From NCBI GenBank assembly GCA_900545925.1, contig URAZ01000010.1, forward strand, positions 1 through 64,000: DNA of 64,000 bases, written 5' to 3'. A program made the translations under genes and the position numbers. The notes beneath the pieces are model-generated. The model ran no database searches. It was not told the DNA's origin and saw nothing but the letters and a program-made list of their open reading frames with translations. Shown here piece after piece: positions 7,739 to 16,505 of the stretch (its first letter is position 1; every line of letters starts with the position of its first letter). The DNA comes from an uncultured Eubacteriales bacterium (GTDB lineage Bacteria; Bacillota; Clostridia; Oscillospirales; Oscillospiraceae).

Positions 7739-9117
7739 ACTTCTTCCTCCCGGCGGCGGAAGATCTTTGGAAAGCTTGTGAAAATGACGATCGTTGTGAC
7801 AATGCCTGCAACAAGATCGGCGATGCCCTCTGACAGATATACGCCCTTGAAGCCGAGAAACTGTGTCAGTGCAAAGCAAAGCGGAATCAAAATGACAACT
7901 TTTCGGTTTACTGCCAGTAAAAGTGCTTCCTTGGCTTGTCCGAGTCCGACATTGACATTTTGCAGTGTCATCTGCACAAAAAACATGATCGAGCCCATCA
8001 GGAACATCGGTGTATAGCGCATGACGATCTGCGTGACCGAATCGCTTGCGGAAAAAAGCTTTGCGTACACCACCGGAAACGCCATGGAGATGGACCAGAT
8101 GCAGACTGCGTAGATGAACGCGATGATCGTAACATATTTGATGCCCTGCTTCAGCCGTGCAGAATCTGCTTTTCCATAGTTGTAGCTTACAAACGGTTGC
8201 ATACCGTTTCCGAGTCCATTCAAGGGCAGAGAGATCAACTGAAGCGCGCTCAACATGACGGTCAGTGCGGCAGTGTAATCTTTGTTGCCGCCGGTTGCCC
8301 GGTTCAGGTTGATATTGAAGACGATCTGGATGGCGCATTCTGTCAGTGTCATGATAAACGGCGTAAAGCCAAGCGAAACGATACTGAAAACACGCCCCGG
8401 AGACAGGCCCAGCAGATTAGACTGAAAGCGGAACAGACTTTTTCGGGAGAAGAAAAAGCAGATGCACCATATGCACGAGCATAGCTGTGAGAGAACTGTT
8501 GCAAGACTCGATCCCTGTACGCCCATCCCGAATGTGAAAATAAAAAGCGGGTCTAGTACGATGTTGATGATTGCGCCCAGAAGCACAGAATACATTGCGA
8601 GCCGGGAATAACCTTGCGTCAGAATAAACGGGTTGAGTCCCTGCGCCAGCATGACAAAAATCGTGCCGCAGGCGTAAATCTTTAGGTAGGAAACGGCAAA
8701 CTCCACCGCGCTTTCCGGGCAGCCGAACAGTAGCACGATCTGCCGTGCAAAGCAGAACGCCGCAGCGCCGATTACAATGCCCAGCAGAACGAGCAGACAG
8801 AATGCAGTGTGAAAGATCCGGTTTGCCTCGTCTGGATTTCCTTCGCCAAGCTTGATGCCCGCTCGCGGCGCGCCGCCAAGTCCAACTAGATTTGCAAATG
8901 CCTGCATGATGAGTGTGATTGGAAGAACAATTCCAAGTGCGGCCAGCGCATCCATGCCGGAACCTTCAATTCGTGCAACATACATTCTGTCAACGATGTT
9001 ATATAAAAATGTGATCAGTTGTGCAATGACAGCGGGGATGGTGAGTTTGAATACAAGCGGTAAGATTTTGCCTTCCGCAAGTTCGGCGGTCATATCCTGT
9101 TTTTTCTCGTTTTTCAT
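7717..9117 (-). CDS. MATE family efflux transporter
   Basis: The 466-residue protein has about 12 hydrophobic segments in two homologous halves, with MATE features such as LVGLGGAPRAGIKLGEG in the first half and the corresponding NGLGNGMQPFVSYNYG in the second. It exports cationic drugs or metabolites in exchange for Na+ or H+ across the cytoplasmic membrane; the substrate is unknown. The C-terminus ends in RRREEEVKQAASN, encoded inside a terminator hairpin. It is monocistronic, divergent from the phosphohexomutase gene. Confidence 0.9.
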   Translation of the reverse strand: MKNEKKQDMTAELAEGKILPLVFKLTIPAVIAQLITFLYNIVDRMYVARIEGSGMDALAALGIVLPITLIMQAFANLVGLGGAPRAGIKLGEGNPDEANRIFHTAFCLLVLLGIVIGAAAFCFARQIVLLFGCPESAVEFAVSYLKIYACGTIFVMLAQGLNPFILTQGYSRLAMYSVLLGAIINIVLDPLFIFTFGMGVQGSSLATVLSQLCSCIWCICFFFSRKSLFRFQSNLLGLSPGRVFSIVSLGFTPFIMTLTECAIQIVFNINLNRATGGNKDYTAALTVMLSALQLISLPLNGLGNGMQPFVSYNYGKADSARLKQGIKYVTIIAFIYAVCIWSISMAFPVVYAKLFSASDSVTQIVMRYTPMFLMGSIMFFVQMTLQNVNVGLGQAKEALLLAVNRKVVILIPLCFALTQFLGFKGVYLSEGIADLVAGIVTTIVIFTSFPKIFRRREEEVKQAASN

Positions 9118-9185
9118 TTTATGCCTGTCCTATTCTATTTTTCGGTCAAATACACTATACTAGAAGTTCGTCCAAAAATCTACCG

Positions 9186-9214
9186 TTGACAAGATGCGTA
9201 TCCTGCGCTATTTT
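9186..9214 (+). promoter_or_regulatory. Promoter of the phosphohexomutase gene
   Basis: A perfect TTGACA (9186-9191) is followed after 17 bases by TATTTT (9209-9214), 43 bases before the start codon. Confidence 0.7.
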
Positions 9215-9257
9215 AGCGTTAGTTAGATGCTATGGAAAATGAAGGAGATGAATTTGG

Positions 9258-10913
9258 ATGGAGCAGGAATATTCTCGATGGCTTTCGCATGTTGCAGAGT
9301 CGGATCTGCTTTCGCAGCTGCACACTATGAGTGAGCAGGAGCGTCGGGAGGCATTTTGCTGCGACCTTTCCTTCGGTACAGGCGGCTTGCGTGGAATTGT
9401 AGGTGCAGGCACGAATCGTATGAATATTTACACCGTGCGCAGAGCGACGCAAGGCCTTGCAAACTATCTGAAGGCGCAGAAGCTTCCGATGTCTGCTGCT
9501 ATCGCGCATGACAGCCGCCTTTACGGCCGTACCTTTGCCGAAACAGCTGCTTGCGTTCTGGCAGCGAACGGCATTAAGGTCTATCTCTATCCGAGACTGG
9601 AGCCGACACCGGCGCTCAGCTGGGCCGTGCGCCGGTATGCCTGCGGAGCAGGCATCTGCATTACGGCAAGCCACAATCCCGCGCAGTATAACGGCTATAA
9701 GGTTTATGGCTCTGACGGCTGCCAGATCACACTGGACGCGGCGAATGCCATCGAGGCGGAGATCGCTGTAGTTGACTGCTTCATGGACGTACAAACCTGC
9801 GGCTATCAGGAAGCCTGTGCTGACGGACGCATTGAGTCAATCCCGGACAGCGTACTGGATGCGTATATCAATGCCGTATATGCTCAGCGTGTAACGGATA
9901 TCGATTGCTCTGGTCTGCGGCTTGTCTATACGCCGCTTTGTGGCAGCGGGCTGGAATGCGTGCAGAAGCTGTTGGACAGACTTGGCGTTGCGGACGTCAC
10001 AGTTGTGCCGAGCCAGGCAAAGCCGGACGGGAAATTTCCAACTTGTCCGTATCCCAATCCGGAGATTCGAGAGTCGATGGAGGAGGGACTGAGGCTTTGC
10101 AGGGAAAAGCAGCCGGAACTTCTCATCGGTACAGACCCGGACTGCGACCGCTGCGGCGTTGCTGCGCGCGATCAAACAGGGGAGTACCAGCTTATCTCCG
10201 GAAACGAAATGGGTGTTTTGCTGCTGGATTTCATCTGCAAAGCGCGCCTCGCCGCCAATACCATGCCGCATGATCCTGTTGCGGTCACGACAGTTGTCTC
10301 AACCGGCATGGCGGATAGGCTTGCGGCACATTACGGTGTCACACTCCGGCGGACGCTCACAGGCTTCAAATATATCGGCGAGCAGATCGGTCAGCTTGAA
10401 CGCGAAGGACATCCAGAGCGTTTTCTCTTTGGCTTTGAGGAAAGTTACGGTTATCTGTCAGGTACGCATGCGCGCGATAAGGACGGGGTAAACGCAGTAT
10501 TGCTGATCTGTCAGATGGCGACTATGTATCAAAAAGCAGGCGTTACACTCCCGGAGGTGCTGAACACCCTGTACCGAACCTACGGCTGGTACGAAAACGG
10601 TCAGCTTGTTCGGGGCGTTCCGGGGGCGAACGGGATGGAACGCATGCAGGCCCAGCTTACTGCGCTGCGAAAGGCGCCGCCGAAGACACTGGCTGGCATG
10701 CCCATAGAGGACGTTTGGGATTATGCGGATGGTCGGGACGGTTTGCCACCGGCCGATATGTTGGAGTTCCGACTTGTAAACGGTCGTGTTCTGCTCCGTC
10801 CTTCCGGCACGGAGCCAAAACTCAAACTCTACATGGAAGTCCATGAAAACGACCCACTTCAAGCGAAAATATCCTATACCGCGCTTCGGTCAGCCTGTGA
10901 AGCGCTTCTGTGA
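9258..10913 (+). CDS. pgcA: Phosphoglucomutase/phosphomannomutase (alpha-D-phosphohexomutase)
   Basis: The 551-residue protein has the four-domain phosphohexomutase layout: FGTGGLRG near the N-terminus, active-site serine Ser138 in TASHNP, the metal loop GTDPDCDRCG, the sugar-binding GFEESYGYLSG and the phosphate-binding RPSGTEPKLKLYMEV near the end. Length and motifs match the long Firmicute enzymes such as PgcA, which interconvert glucose-1-phosphate and glucose-6-phosphate. This would feed the glycogen cassette at 27.8-37.8 kb and wall-sugar synthesis. It has its own promoter and terminator. Specificity for glucose over mannose is inferred. Confidence 0.9.
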   Translation: MEQEYSRWLSHVAESDLLSQLHTMSEQERREAFCCDLSFGTGGLRGIVGAGTNRMNIYTVRRATQGLANYLKAQKLPMSAAIAHDSRLYGRTFAETAACVLAANGIKVYLYPRLEPTPALSWAVRRYACGAGICITASHNPAQYNGYKVYGSDGCQITLDAANAIEAEIAVVDCFMDVQTCGYQEACADGRIESIPDSVLDAYINAVYAQRVTDIDCSGLRLVYTPLCGSGLECVQKLLDRLGVADVTVVPSQAKPDGKFPTCPYPNPEIRESMEEGLRLCREKQPELLIGTDPDCDRCGVAARDQTGEYQLISGNEMGVLLLDFICKARLAANTMPHDPVAVTTVVSTGMADRLAAHYGVTLRRTLTGFKYIGEQIGQLEREGHPERFLFGFEESYGYLSGTHARDKDGVNAVLLICQMATMYQKAGVTLPEVLNTLYRTYGWYENGQLVRGVPGANGMERMQAQLTALRKAPPKTLAGMPIEDVWDYADGRDGLPPADMLEFRLVNGRVLLRPSGTEPKLKLYMEVHENDPLQAKISYTALRSACEALL

Positions 10914-10925
10914 CGACCACACACT

Positions 10926-10953
10926 CGGGCCTGCCGCAAAAGCGGCAGGCCCG
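10926..10953. terminator. Bidirectional hairpin terminator
   Basis: A perfect 12-bp stem (10926-10937 with 10942-10953) with an AAAA loop sits between two convergent stops, 12 and 4 bases away. T-runs are weak on both sides. Confidence 0.6.
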
Positions 10954-10957
10954 ATGG

Positions 10958-12190
10958 TTATTCTGCCCAGTAAAGCCCGGCTGCTTTGGCGGCAGGAGCG
11001 GCTGCAAGCAGCATATTTGCTGCTTCGCGCCGTGTCAGCGGAGCCTCGTAGTCCGAGGCCGCAAGCGGGATTCCGGCGTTTGAGAGCGCGCTGACCGCGC
11101 TTTGCGCCCATGCGGGAATAGCGGAAGCCTCATCCGGCGCAAATACGGCTGCGTCGCCCGGCAGGCGCAGAAGCTTCTGCAGCATGACGGCAGCCTCTGC
11201 GCGGCTTAGGTCCTCCTCAGGGCGGAAGACCAGCCCCTCTTCTGTCGGCGTTCCGGAGATCATGCCGGACTGATAAGCTGCTGCCAGATACGGCTGCTGC
11301 CAGCGCGGCGTGTCCAACTCATCGGCAAAGCCGGTCGAGATTGCCTCGTCTGACTGCTCAAGTCCGGCTAGCTTCATGCAGGCAATCAGAAATTCACTGC
11401 GGCTGACGGATGCATCCGGCTCGAAGCAAAGATTTCCAGCAATGATTCTTCCAGTATAGAGCCCTTTGTCCTTGAGCCACATGGCAGCGAACGCATCCCG
11501 GTCGCCAGACATATCCTGATACGTTGCCTTATCAGCCGGCTTTAAAATACGGATTTTGATACAGGCTTCGTTTGAGACGTTTCCTGCCGGATCGGTTGCG
11601 GTATAGACAAAGGAGTCTTTGCCGACCTTGTTTTTATCCGGCGTATAGGTGAAGCTGCCGTCCTCATGCAGTTCGACCGTGCCGCGCTTTGGTTCTTTGA
11701 CAAGCTGATACGTCAGCTGCTGATCTTCCTGATCGACAGCGGCAAGTACGCCGGAATTTGCAATGTTCTTATACGTTTCCAGTGTCCCATCCTCACAGAC
11801 TGGGGCTGTATTTGTGCCGGAAAGAATGCGCAGGCTTACAGTGACGGCATCTGTTAGAGTTCCGTTTTCAATCGGGCAATAGACCAGTTCACAGTCTGCG
11901 TTTCCAAGGCAGACCGGGCGCAGCTTCATGTTATCCAGTGCTGCGGCAGGCAGAATATCGCCTCGGCGGATCACGCGGCTGCCGATGCAAAGTTCAGCCT
12001 GATACGCGGGGGGAACGGAGGAAATGTAGATGCCCTCCAGTCCGTCAGAGGAAGAAAAATCTGCAGCGGAAAATCGGTATTCCGACGTATAATCGACGGT
12101 GATCTCTGCTGCCAGAGCAGGGACGAAGAGAATGACCAGAACCAGCGCTGCGGCAAGCGTAGCGCGAAGTGAGCAGATGCGGTGTTTCAA
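10958..12190 (-). CDS. Secreted SLH-domain protein with cadherin-like Ig fold
   Basis: The product (410 residues from the chosen start) has a signal peptide (VLVILFVPALA then AE), a cadherin/Ig-like repeat around TYQLVKEPKRGTVELHEDG with GKDSFVYTATDPAGNVS, and C-terminal S-layer homology repeats (FAAMWLKDKGLYTG, RSEFLIACMKLAGL, RAEAAVMLQKLLRL, RREAANMLLAA). SLH repeats anchor proteins to pyruvylated wall polymer, so it should sit on the cell surface. The start is TTG at 12188-12190, 6 bases after a full AAGGAGGTT. The in-frame ATG at 12254-12256 has no such site and would spoil the signal peptide. No enzymatic motif is visible. Confidence 0.85.
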   Translation of the reverse strand: MKHRICSLRATLAAALVLVILFVPALAAEITVDYTSEYRFSAADFSSSDGLEGIYISSVPPAYQAELCIGSRVIRRGDILPAAALDNMKLRPVCLGNADCELVYCPIENGTLTDAVTVSLRILSGTNTAPVCEDGTLETYKNIANSGVLAAVDQEDQQLTYQLVKEPKRGTVELHEDGSFTYTPDKNKVGKDSFVYTATDPAGNVSNEACIKIRILKPADKATYQDMSGDRDAFAAMWLKDKGLYTGRIIAGNLCFEPDASVSRSEFLIACMKLAGLEQSDEAISTGFADELDTPRWQQPYLAAAYQSGMISGTPTEEGLVFRPEEDLSRAEAAVMLQKLLRLPGDAAVFAPDEASAIPAWAQSAVSALSNAGIPLAASDYEAPLTRREAANMLLAAAPAAKAAGLYWAE

Positions 12191-12261
12191 AGGGAAAACC
12201 TCCTTCTTGATGTTACAGAGGTAGTTTCTGCGCCAGACGGGAAAATATGCAAGCATCGCCG

Positions 12262-12290
12262 AAAAAATCCCTCCGAAAGCTTCGGAGGGA
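12262..12290 (-). terminator. Rho-independent terminator of gdpP
   Basis: On the minus strand a 10-bp stem (12281-12290 with 12268-12277) is followed directly by a run of six T (12262-12267), 15 bases past the gdpP stop. Confidence 0.9.
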
Positions 12291-12304
12291 TAAATCGGAT
12301 TGTG

Positions 12305-14284
12305 TTATGAATAGAACGCATCGATCGCCGCGACAAGTTCCTGCAAAACCTCGCGCAGCGGTTTTCCTTTGATCTGTGCTCCAGCCGTTGCGCCGTTTCC
12401 GCCACCGCCAAGCTTCTCCAGAACTGCCTGCACATTGCATGAACCGATGGAACGCGCACTGATTATAACCTGCTCCCTGTCCGGGAAGAGAACGAAGGAG
12501 GCTGTGATGCCCGAAATGTTGATCAGTTCATCTGCAGCCTGAGATGCAATCACGCGTGTGATCGTTTCGTCGATGCAGGCGATGGCAAGTTCGCTACGGT
12601 ACAGCCGTGCAGCCTGCACGACGCGGTAGCGCATAAGAGTATCATCCAGATCAGACTGGAACAACTTTTTAACCTCGACCGGGTCTGCGCCTGCCTTGCG
12701 CAGATAGGCCGCAGATTCAAACGTGCGTGAACCTGTGCGGATGGAAAAATTCTTTGTATCCAATACAATGCCGGCCAGCAGTGCCTGCGCCTCAAGCGGC
12801 TTGACATCGCGCTGGTTTACGGCGTATTGCAGAAGTTCTGTCACCAATTCGGAAGCTGAGGAAGCATAGGGCTCATGCAGGTTGAGAACCGGCTGCTCGA
12901 TATAATCCGCTGCTCTGCGGTGGTGGTCAATCACGGCTACGCGGGAGATCGATTCCAGAAGCGGCTTGCATTCGACCTGATCAGGACGGTTTGTGTCAAC
13001 AACAATAAGAAGACTGCGGTTGTCTGCTTCAACCAGTGCGTCCTGCCCGGAAATGAAGAGGTCGGCATAGTCCTGCGAGGCCTTGAGTTCTTCAATTAGG
13101 CTCTGGCAGGCATTCTTTTGCAGATCGATCACGATTCTTGCCGGGCGGCCCCTAGTACGGCACAGGCACAGAAGACCGACGGCAGAGCCGAGAGCATCGA
13201 GATCTGCCATGCGGTGTCCCATGATATAAATGGTGCTGGACTGGCCAATCAGTTCTGACAGAGAACCTGCCACGACACGGGATCTGACGCGCGTATGACG
13301 GTCAGTTTCTTTGGTTCTGCTGCCATAGAAGGTAAAATTGAAGCGATCCTTGATAACGGCCTGATCGCCGCCGCGGGAGAGTGACATTTCGATCGCAAGC
13401 GCCGCAAAGCGGTAGTTTTCCGCGAAGCTTCCGCCGTCCTTTCCAATGCCGAGTGAGATTGTTGCCGACATGCCGCTGCTTGATGAAACGTGCCGCACGT
13501 CATCCAAAAGAACGGAGAAGCGGTTTTCCTGAAGTTTGGCAAGGTCTTTGCTCTCAAAGATTACCAGATAGCGGTTGCGTTCGGTTTTCCGGCACAGTGC
13601 CTCCAGTCCTGCCGTCCAGTTTGCTATGACATCGTTGAGTTGGGCGTCAAGCGTAGAGACAGCGGAATCGGAGAGATTGGCGGTCAATTCGTCGTAGTTA
13701 TCAATCAGAACGATCGATACAATGGGTCGTGTCCGCATAAATTCGTCACGGACATTGAACATTTCGGTCATGTCGGCGAAATAAATCGTCGCAAGCTGCA
13801 CAGTCGTTGCATCGTCCTCAGATCGAACATAGTTGCCGTAGATACGGTAGCGTCGCCCGCCTATAATCCGGTCGCCAGGCAGTTCGGACTGACCTTCGCG
13901 CAGCCAACTGGTAGAAAAGCCAGAGATCACGGAATCAAGCGTCTGATAGCAGGCCGTGTCGGAAAGGCCGGTGATGGCAAAGAAGCTGGGGTTTCCCCAG
14001 ATGATCTCGTTTTCCGGCAGCCGAATAACCGCCATCGGGAATGCGGAACCGGCATGGACGGAAATTCCGACGGAATCAGTTGCAGTTTGTACATAACTCA
14101 TGAGTTGACGCTTGCGCCGGGAAAGCTGGACGCGGCTAATGGTAAACACAATCAGCGTTACAATCAGAGCGCCTCCCGCCAGATAATACTGCCGCAGCAC
14201 GGCAGCTGCGGCGGCGAAAAGCAGCATGACCGCAAAATACCAGACTGTATTGGGATAGAGCAACCGTCCAACAGACTTTTTCAT
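12305..14284 (-). CDS. gdpP: GdpP-type cyclic-di-AMP phosphodiesterase
   Basis: The 659-residue protein has two N-terminal membrane segments (about 12-52), a PAS-like region, a degenerate GGDEF domain and a C-terminal DHH/DHHA1 phosphodiesterase. Motifs seen are MGHRMADLDALGSAVG, VVDTNRPD, VIDHHRR and the DHHA1 loop GGGGNGATAGAQIKG. GdpP hydrolyses c-di-AMP to pApA and so affects osmotic and cell-wall homeostasis. The start at 14284 follows GAGGAGG at a normal distance; the upstream in-frame ATG at 14311 precedes that site. It has its own promoter and terminator. Confidence 0.95.
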   Translation of the reverse strand: MKKSVGRLLYPNTVWYFAVMLLFAAAAAVLRQYYLAGGALIVTLIVFTISRVQLSRRKRQLMSYVQTATDSVGISVHAGSAFPMAVIRLPENEIIWGNPSFFAITGLSDTACYQTLDSVISGFSTSWLREGQSELPGDRIIGGRRYRIYGNYVRSEDDATTVQLATIYFADMTEMFNVRDEFMRTRPIVSIVLIDNYDELTANLSDSAVSTLDAQLNDVIANWTAGLEALCRKTERNRYLVIFESKDLAKLQENRFSVLLDDVRHVSSSSGMSATISLGIGKDGGSFAENYRFAALAIEMSLSRGGDQAVIKDRFNFTFYGSRTKETDRHTRVRSRVVAGSLSELIGQSSTIYIMGHRMADLDALGSAVGLLCLCRTRGRPARIVIDLQKNACQSLIEELKASQDYADLFISGQDALVEADNRSLLIVVDTNRPDQVECKPLLESISRVAVIDHHRRAADYIEQPVLNLHEPYASSASELVTELLQYAVNQRDVKPLEAQALLAGIVLDTKNFSIRTGSRTFESAAYLRKAGADPVEVKKLFQSDLDDTLMRYRVVQAARLYRSELAIACIDETITRVIASQAADELINISGITASFVLFPDREQVIISARSIGSCNVQAVLEKLGGGGNGATAGAQIKGKPLREVLQELVAAIDAFYS

Positions 14285-14330
14285 ATACCGCCGCCTCCTC
14301 TTTGCAAGCATTAAACTATATATTGTATAT

Positions 14331-14358
14331 ATTATACCAGATATGGCCGTAAAATCAA
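14331..14358 (-). promoter_or_regulatory. gdpP promoter
   Basis: Reading the minus strand, TTGATT (14353-14358) and a perfect TATAAT (14331-14336) are separated by 16 bases, about 47 bases upstream of the gdpP start. Confidence 0.75.
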
Positions 14359-14453
14359 CATAAATCGCGTTTAAGTATATAGCGGGTCAAACCCGCTTTG
14401 GGAAAACTTCAGGAAAAGCCGGAAAAAAGGTATACTTTCTGAAAAAAGTGTGA

Positions 14454-14631
14454 TATACTTAATCGAAATTGCCTCACAGGAGGCTCTTATGGGATTATGC
14501 GCCGCTTCAGACGGCGCAGCAAATAGATCATCTGCATATTGAAATGGAGCGCAGGCAGTGGTGAAGCAGGCCGGGACGAGACGGGGCCCCGGATACTTCC
14601 CAGCATGTGCCTGTTCTCCTGCGTCTTTTTT
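14454..14631 (+). ncRNA. Candidate structured RNA or rnj leader with terminator
   Basis: The 432-base gap between gdpP and rnj is not empty. An extended -10 element (TGA then TATACT at 14454-14459) is followed by a stretch with several perfect small hairpins: 14471-14475 with 14480-14484; 14498-14504 with 14512-14518; and a nested set CAGGCA 14552-14557 with 14608-14613 enclosing CCGGG 14571-14575 with 14588-14592. It ends in a GC-rich stretch and six T at 14626-14631. I see no good promoter between that point and rnj. It may be a free small RNA or an attenuating leader; I could not match it to a known family. Confidence 0.4.
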
Positions 14632-14716
14632 GCATTTGCTCCGCGCGCAGCTTCCTTGTCTGAACGGCTTCGCGCAGCCTAATCCATACCTAATTTTAAG
14701 AAAAGAGTGAAATCAT

Positions 14717-16372
14717 TTGGCAGAAAAATTGAAAATTATCCCGCTTGGCGGTTTGAACGAGATCGGAAAAAATATGACCGTGCTGGAATACGGCAAGGAC
14801 ATCATCATCGTTGACTGCGGCCTTGGCTTCCCGGATGATGAAATGTACGGTGTTGATCTGGTTATTGCAGATATGACATATCTTGTCAAGAATAAGGACA
14901 AGATACGCGGTCTGTTCCTGACGCATGGCCATGAAGATCATATTGGAGGCATTCCCTATGCTATGGAGCAGTTCAACTGCCCCATCCACGCCACGCGTTT
15001 GACCGCTGGTATTGTTCAGCTGAAACTGGAAGAGCATCAACTCCAGAATACTGTGCACCTGTTTACACATGAAGCAGGAGAGAAGGTCAAAGCAGGCTGC
15101 TTTACAGTGGAATTCATCCATGTGAATCATTCCATCGCTGACGCTGTCGCGTTTGCCATTAAGACCCCGGTTGGCACCGTCGTCATGACGGGCGATTTTA
15201 AAATCGATACCACGGCGGAGGATGGCATGATCGATCTAGCACGCTTGGGCGCGTTGGGCAAGGAGGGCGTGCTGGCGCTGCTTTGTGATTCGACCAACGT
15301 GGAGCGGCAGGGCTATACGCCTTCCGAGCGCACGGTTGCGGGCAGCTTTGAACGGCAGTTTTCCGGCTGCAATAAGCGCATCATTGTTACGACCTTCGCA
15401 TCCAATGCCTTCCGCCTGCAAAGCCTCATTACGGTTGCAAAAAAATTTGGCCGCAAGGTCGCAGTCACGGGCCGCAGTATGGAAAATATCTTGAAGGTTT
15501 CAACGGAACTCGGCTATCTGAAGATTCCGGCAGGGACACTTGTTGATATCAATCAAATCAAGCAGATCCCAAACAACAAGCTTGTGATTGTTTCGACCGG
15601 CTCACAGGGGGAGAATATGTCAGCGCTTTACCGCATGGCATTCTCTGGCCATCGTCAGGTCGAGATTACTGCTTCCGACCGTGTGATCATCTCCGCATCC
15701 GCCATTCCCGGCAATGAAAAATCCATCGGAAAAATTATCAACGAACTTTACCGCAAGGGAGCGGAGGTCATCTACGACAAGCTTGAGGGCCTGCATGTCT
15801 CTGGTCACGCTTGTCAGGAGGAACTGAAAATTATCCATGGCCTGCTGAAGCCCAGATTCTTTATTCCCGTTCATGGTGAGCAGCGTCATCTGCAGGCGCA
15901 TTCGCGTCTGGCCCAGACCATGGGCATGGATCCTAAGAATATTTTCATCTCCGACATCGGCAAAGTGCTTGAACTTACAAAGACCACCTGCAAGTGGGGC
16001 GGTACCGTTCCGTCCGGCAGGATTCTGGTTGATGGCACTGGTGTCGGCGACGTCGGAAGTGTTGTCCTGCGCGACCGAAAGCATCTGGCGCAGGACGGCA
16101 TGCTGGTCGTGGTCGTCAACATTTCCAGCGAGGACGGCAGCGTCATCACCGGCCCTGACATCATTACCCGCGGCTTTGTCTATGTAAAAGAGTCAGAGAA
16201 CCTAATGGAAGAACTGCGCGTGATTGCTGCGCACGCCATTGACCGGTGTAGCCAAAACGGCCGCAGCGATTGGAGCGTTCTGAAGGCCAATATCAAAAAT
16301 GACCTGTCTGGGTATCTGTTTAAGACGACAAAGCGCAATCCGATGATCCTGCCGGTCATTATGGAGATTTGA
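14717..16372 (+). CDS. rnj: Ribonuclease J
   Basis: The 551-residue protein is a metallo-beta-lactamase/beta-CASP nuclease. The zinc motif HGHEDH is at 70-75, GGLNEIGKN near the N-terminus is typical of RNase J, FIPVHGE marks the beta-CASP/MBL junction, and the C-terminal domain is present. RNase J acts as a 5'-3' exonuclease and endonuclease in mRNA decay and rRNA maturation. The start codon is TTG (14717-14719), giving MAEKLKIIPLGG; the preceding AGAG is only a modest ribosome site. Its upstream region carries the candidate structured RNA, so autogenous or attenuation control is conceivable. Confidence 0.95.
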   Translation: MAEKLKIIPLGGLNEIGKNMTVLEYGKDIIIVDCGLGFPDDEMYGVDLVIADMTYLVKNKDKIRGLFLTHGHEDHIGGIPYAMEQFNCPIHATRLTAGIVQLKLEEHQLQNTVHLFTHEAGEKVKAGCFTVEFIHVNHSIADAVAFAIKTPVGTVVMTGDFKIDTTAEDGMIDLARLGALGKEGVLALLCDSTNVERQGYTPSERTVAGSFERQFSGCNKRIIVTTFASNAFRLQSLITVAKKFGRKVAVTGRSMENILKVSTELGYLKIPAGTLVDINQIKQIPNNKLVIVSTGSQGENMSALYRMAFSGHRQVEITASDRVIISASAIPGNEKSIGKIINELYRKGAEVIYDKLEGLHVSGHACQEELKIIHGLLKPRFFIPVHGEQRHLQAHSRLAQTMGMDPKNIFISDIGKVLELTKTTCKWGGTVPSGRILVDGTGVGDVGSVVLRDRKHLAQDGMLVVVVNISSEDGSVITGPDIITRGFVYVKESENLMEELRVIAAHAIDRCSQNGRSDWSVLKANIKNDLSGYLFKTTKRNPMILPVIMEI

Positions 16373-16436
16373 GGAAGCTGAACTCTCAATTTTTTCTGAA
16401 ACACAAGAAAAAACAGAAAAAAAGTCAAATCAGGCA

Positions 16437-16466
16437 TTGTCAAATCGATGAAGTTGGGGTTATAAT
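16437..16466 (+). promoter_or_regulatory. rpoD promoter
   Basis: TTGTCA (16437-16442) and a perfect TATAAT (16461-16466) are spaced by 18 bases, about 40 bases before the rpoD start. Confidence 0.75.
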
Positions 16467-16505
16467 AATATAGTTGCGCGAGTGCGCGGCAATGTTACCA
16501 GATGA

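Noticed and set aside
14466..14631. 6S RNA or SRP RNA
   Set aside because: I could not place the conserved 6S bubble or the SRP GGAA-tetraloop motif; left as an unassigned RNA.
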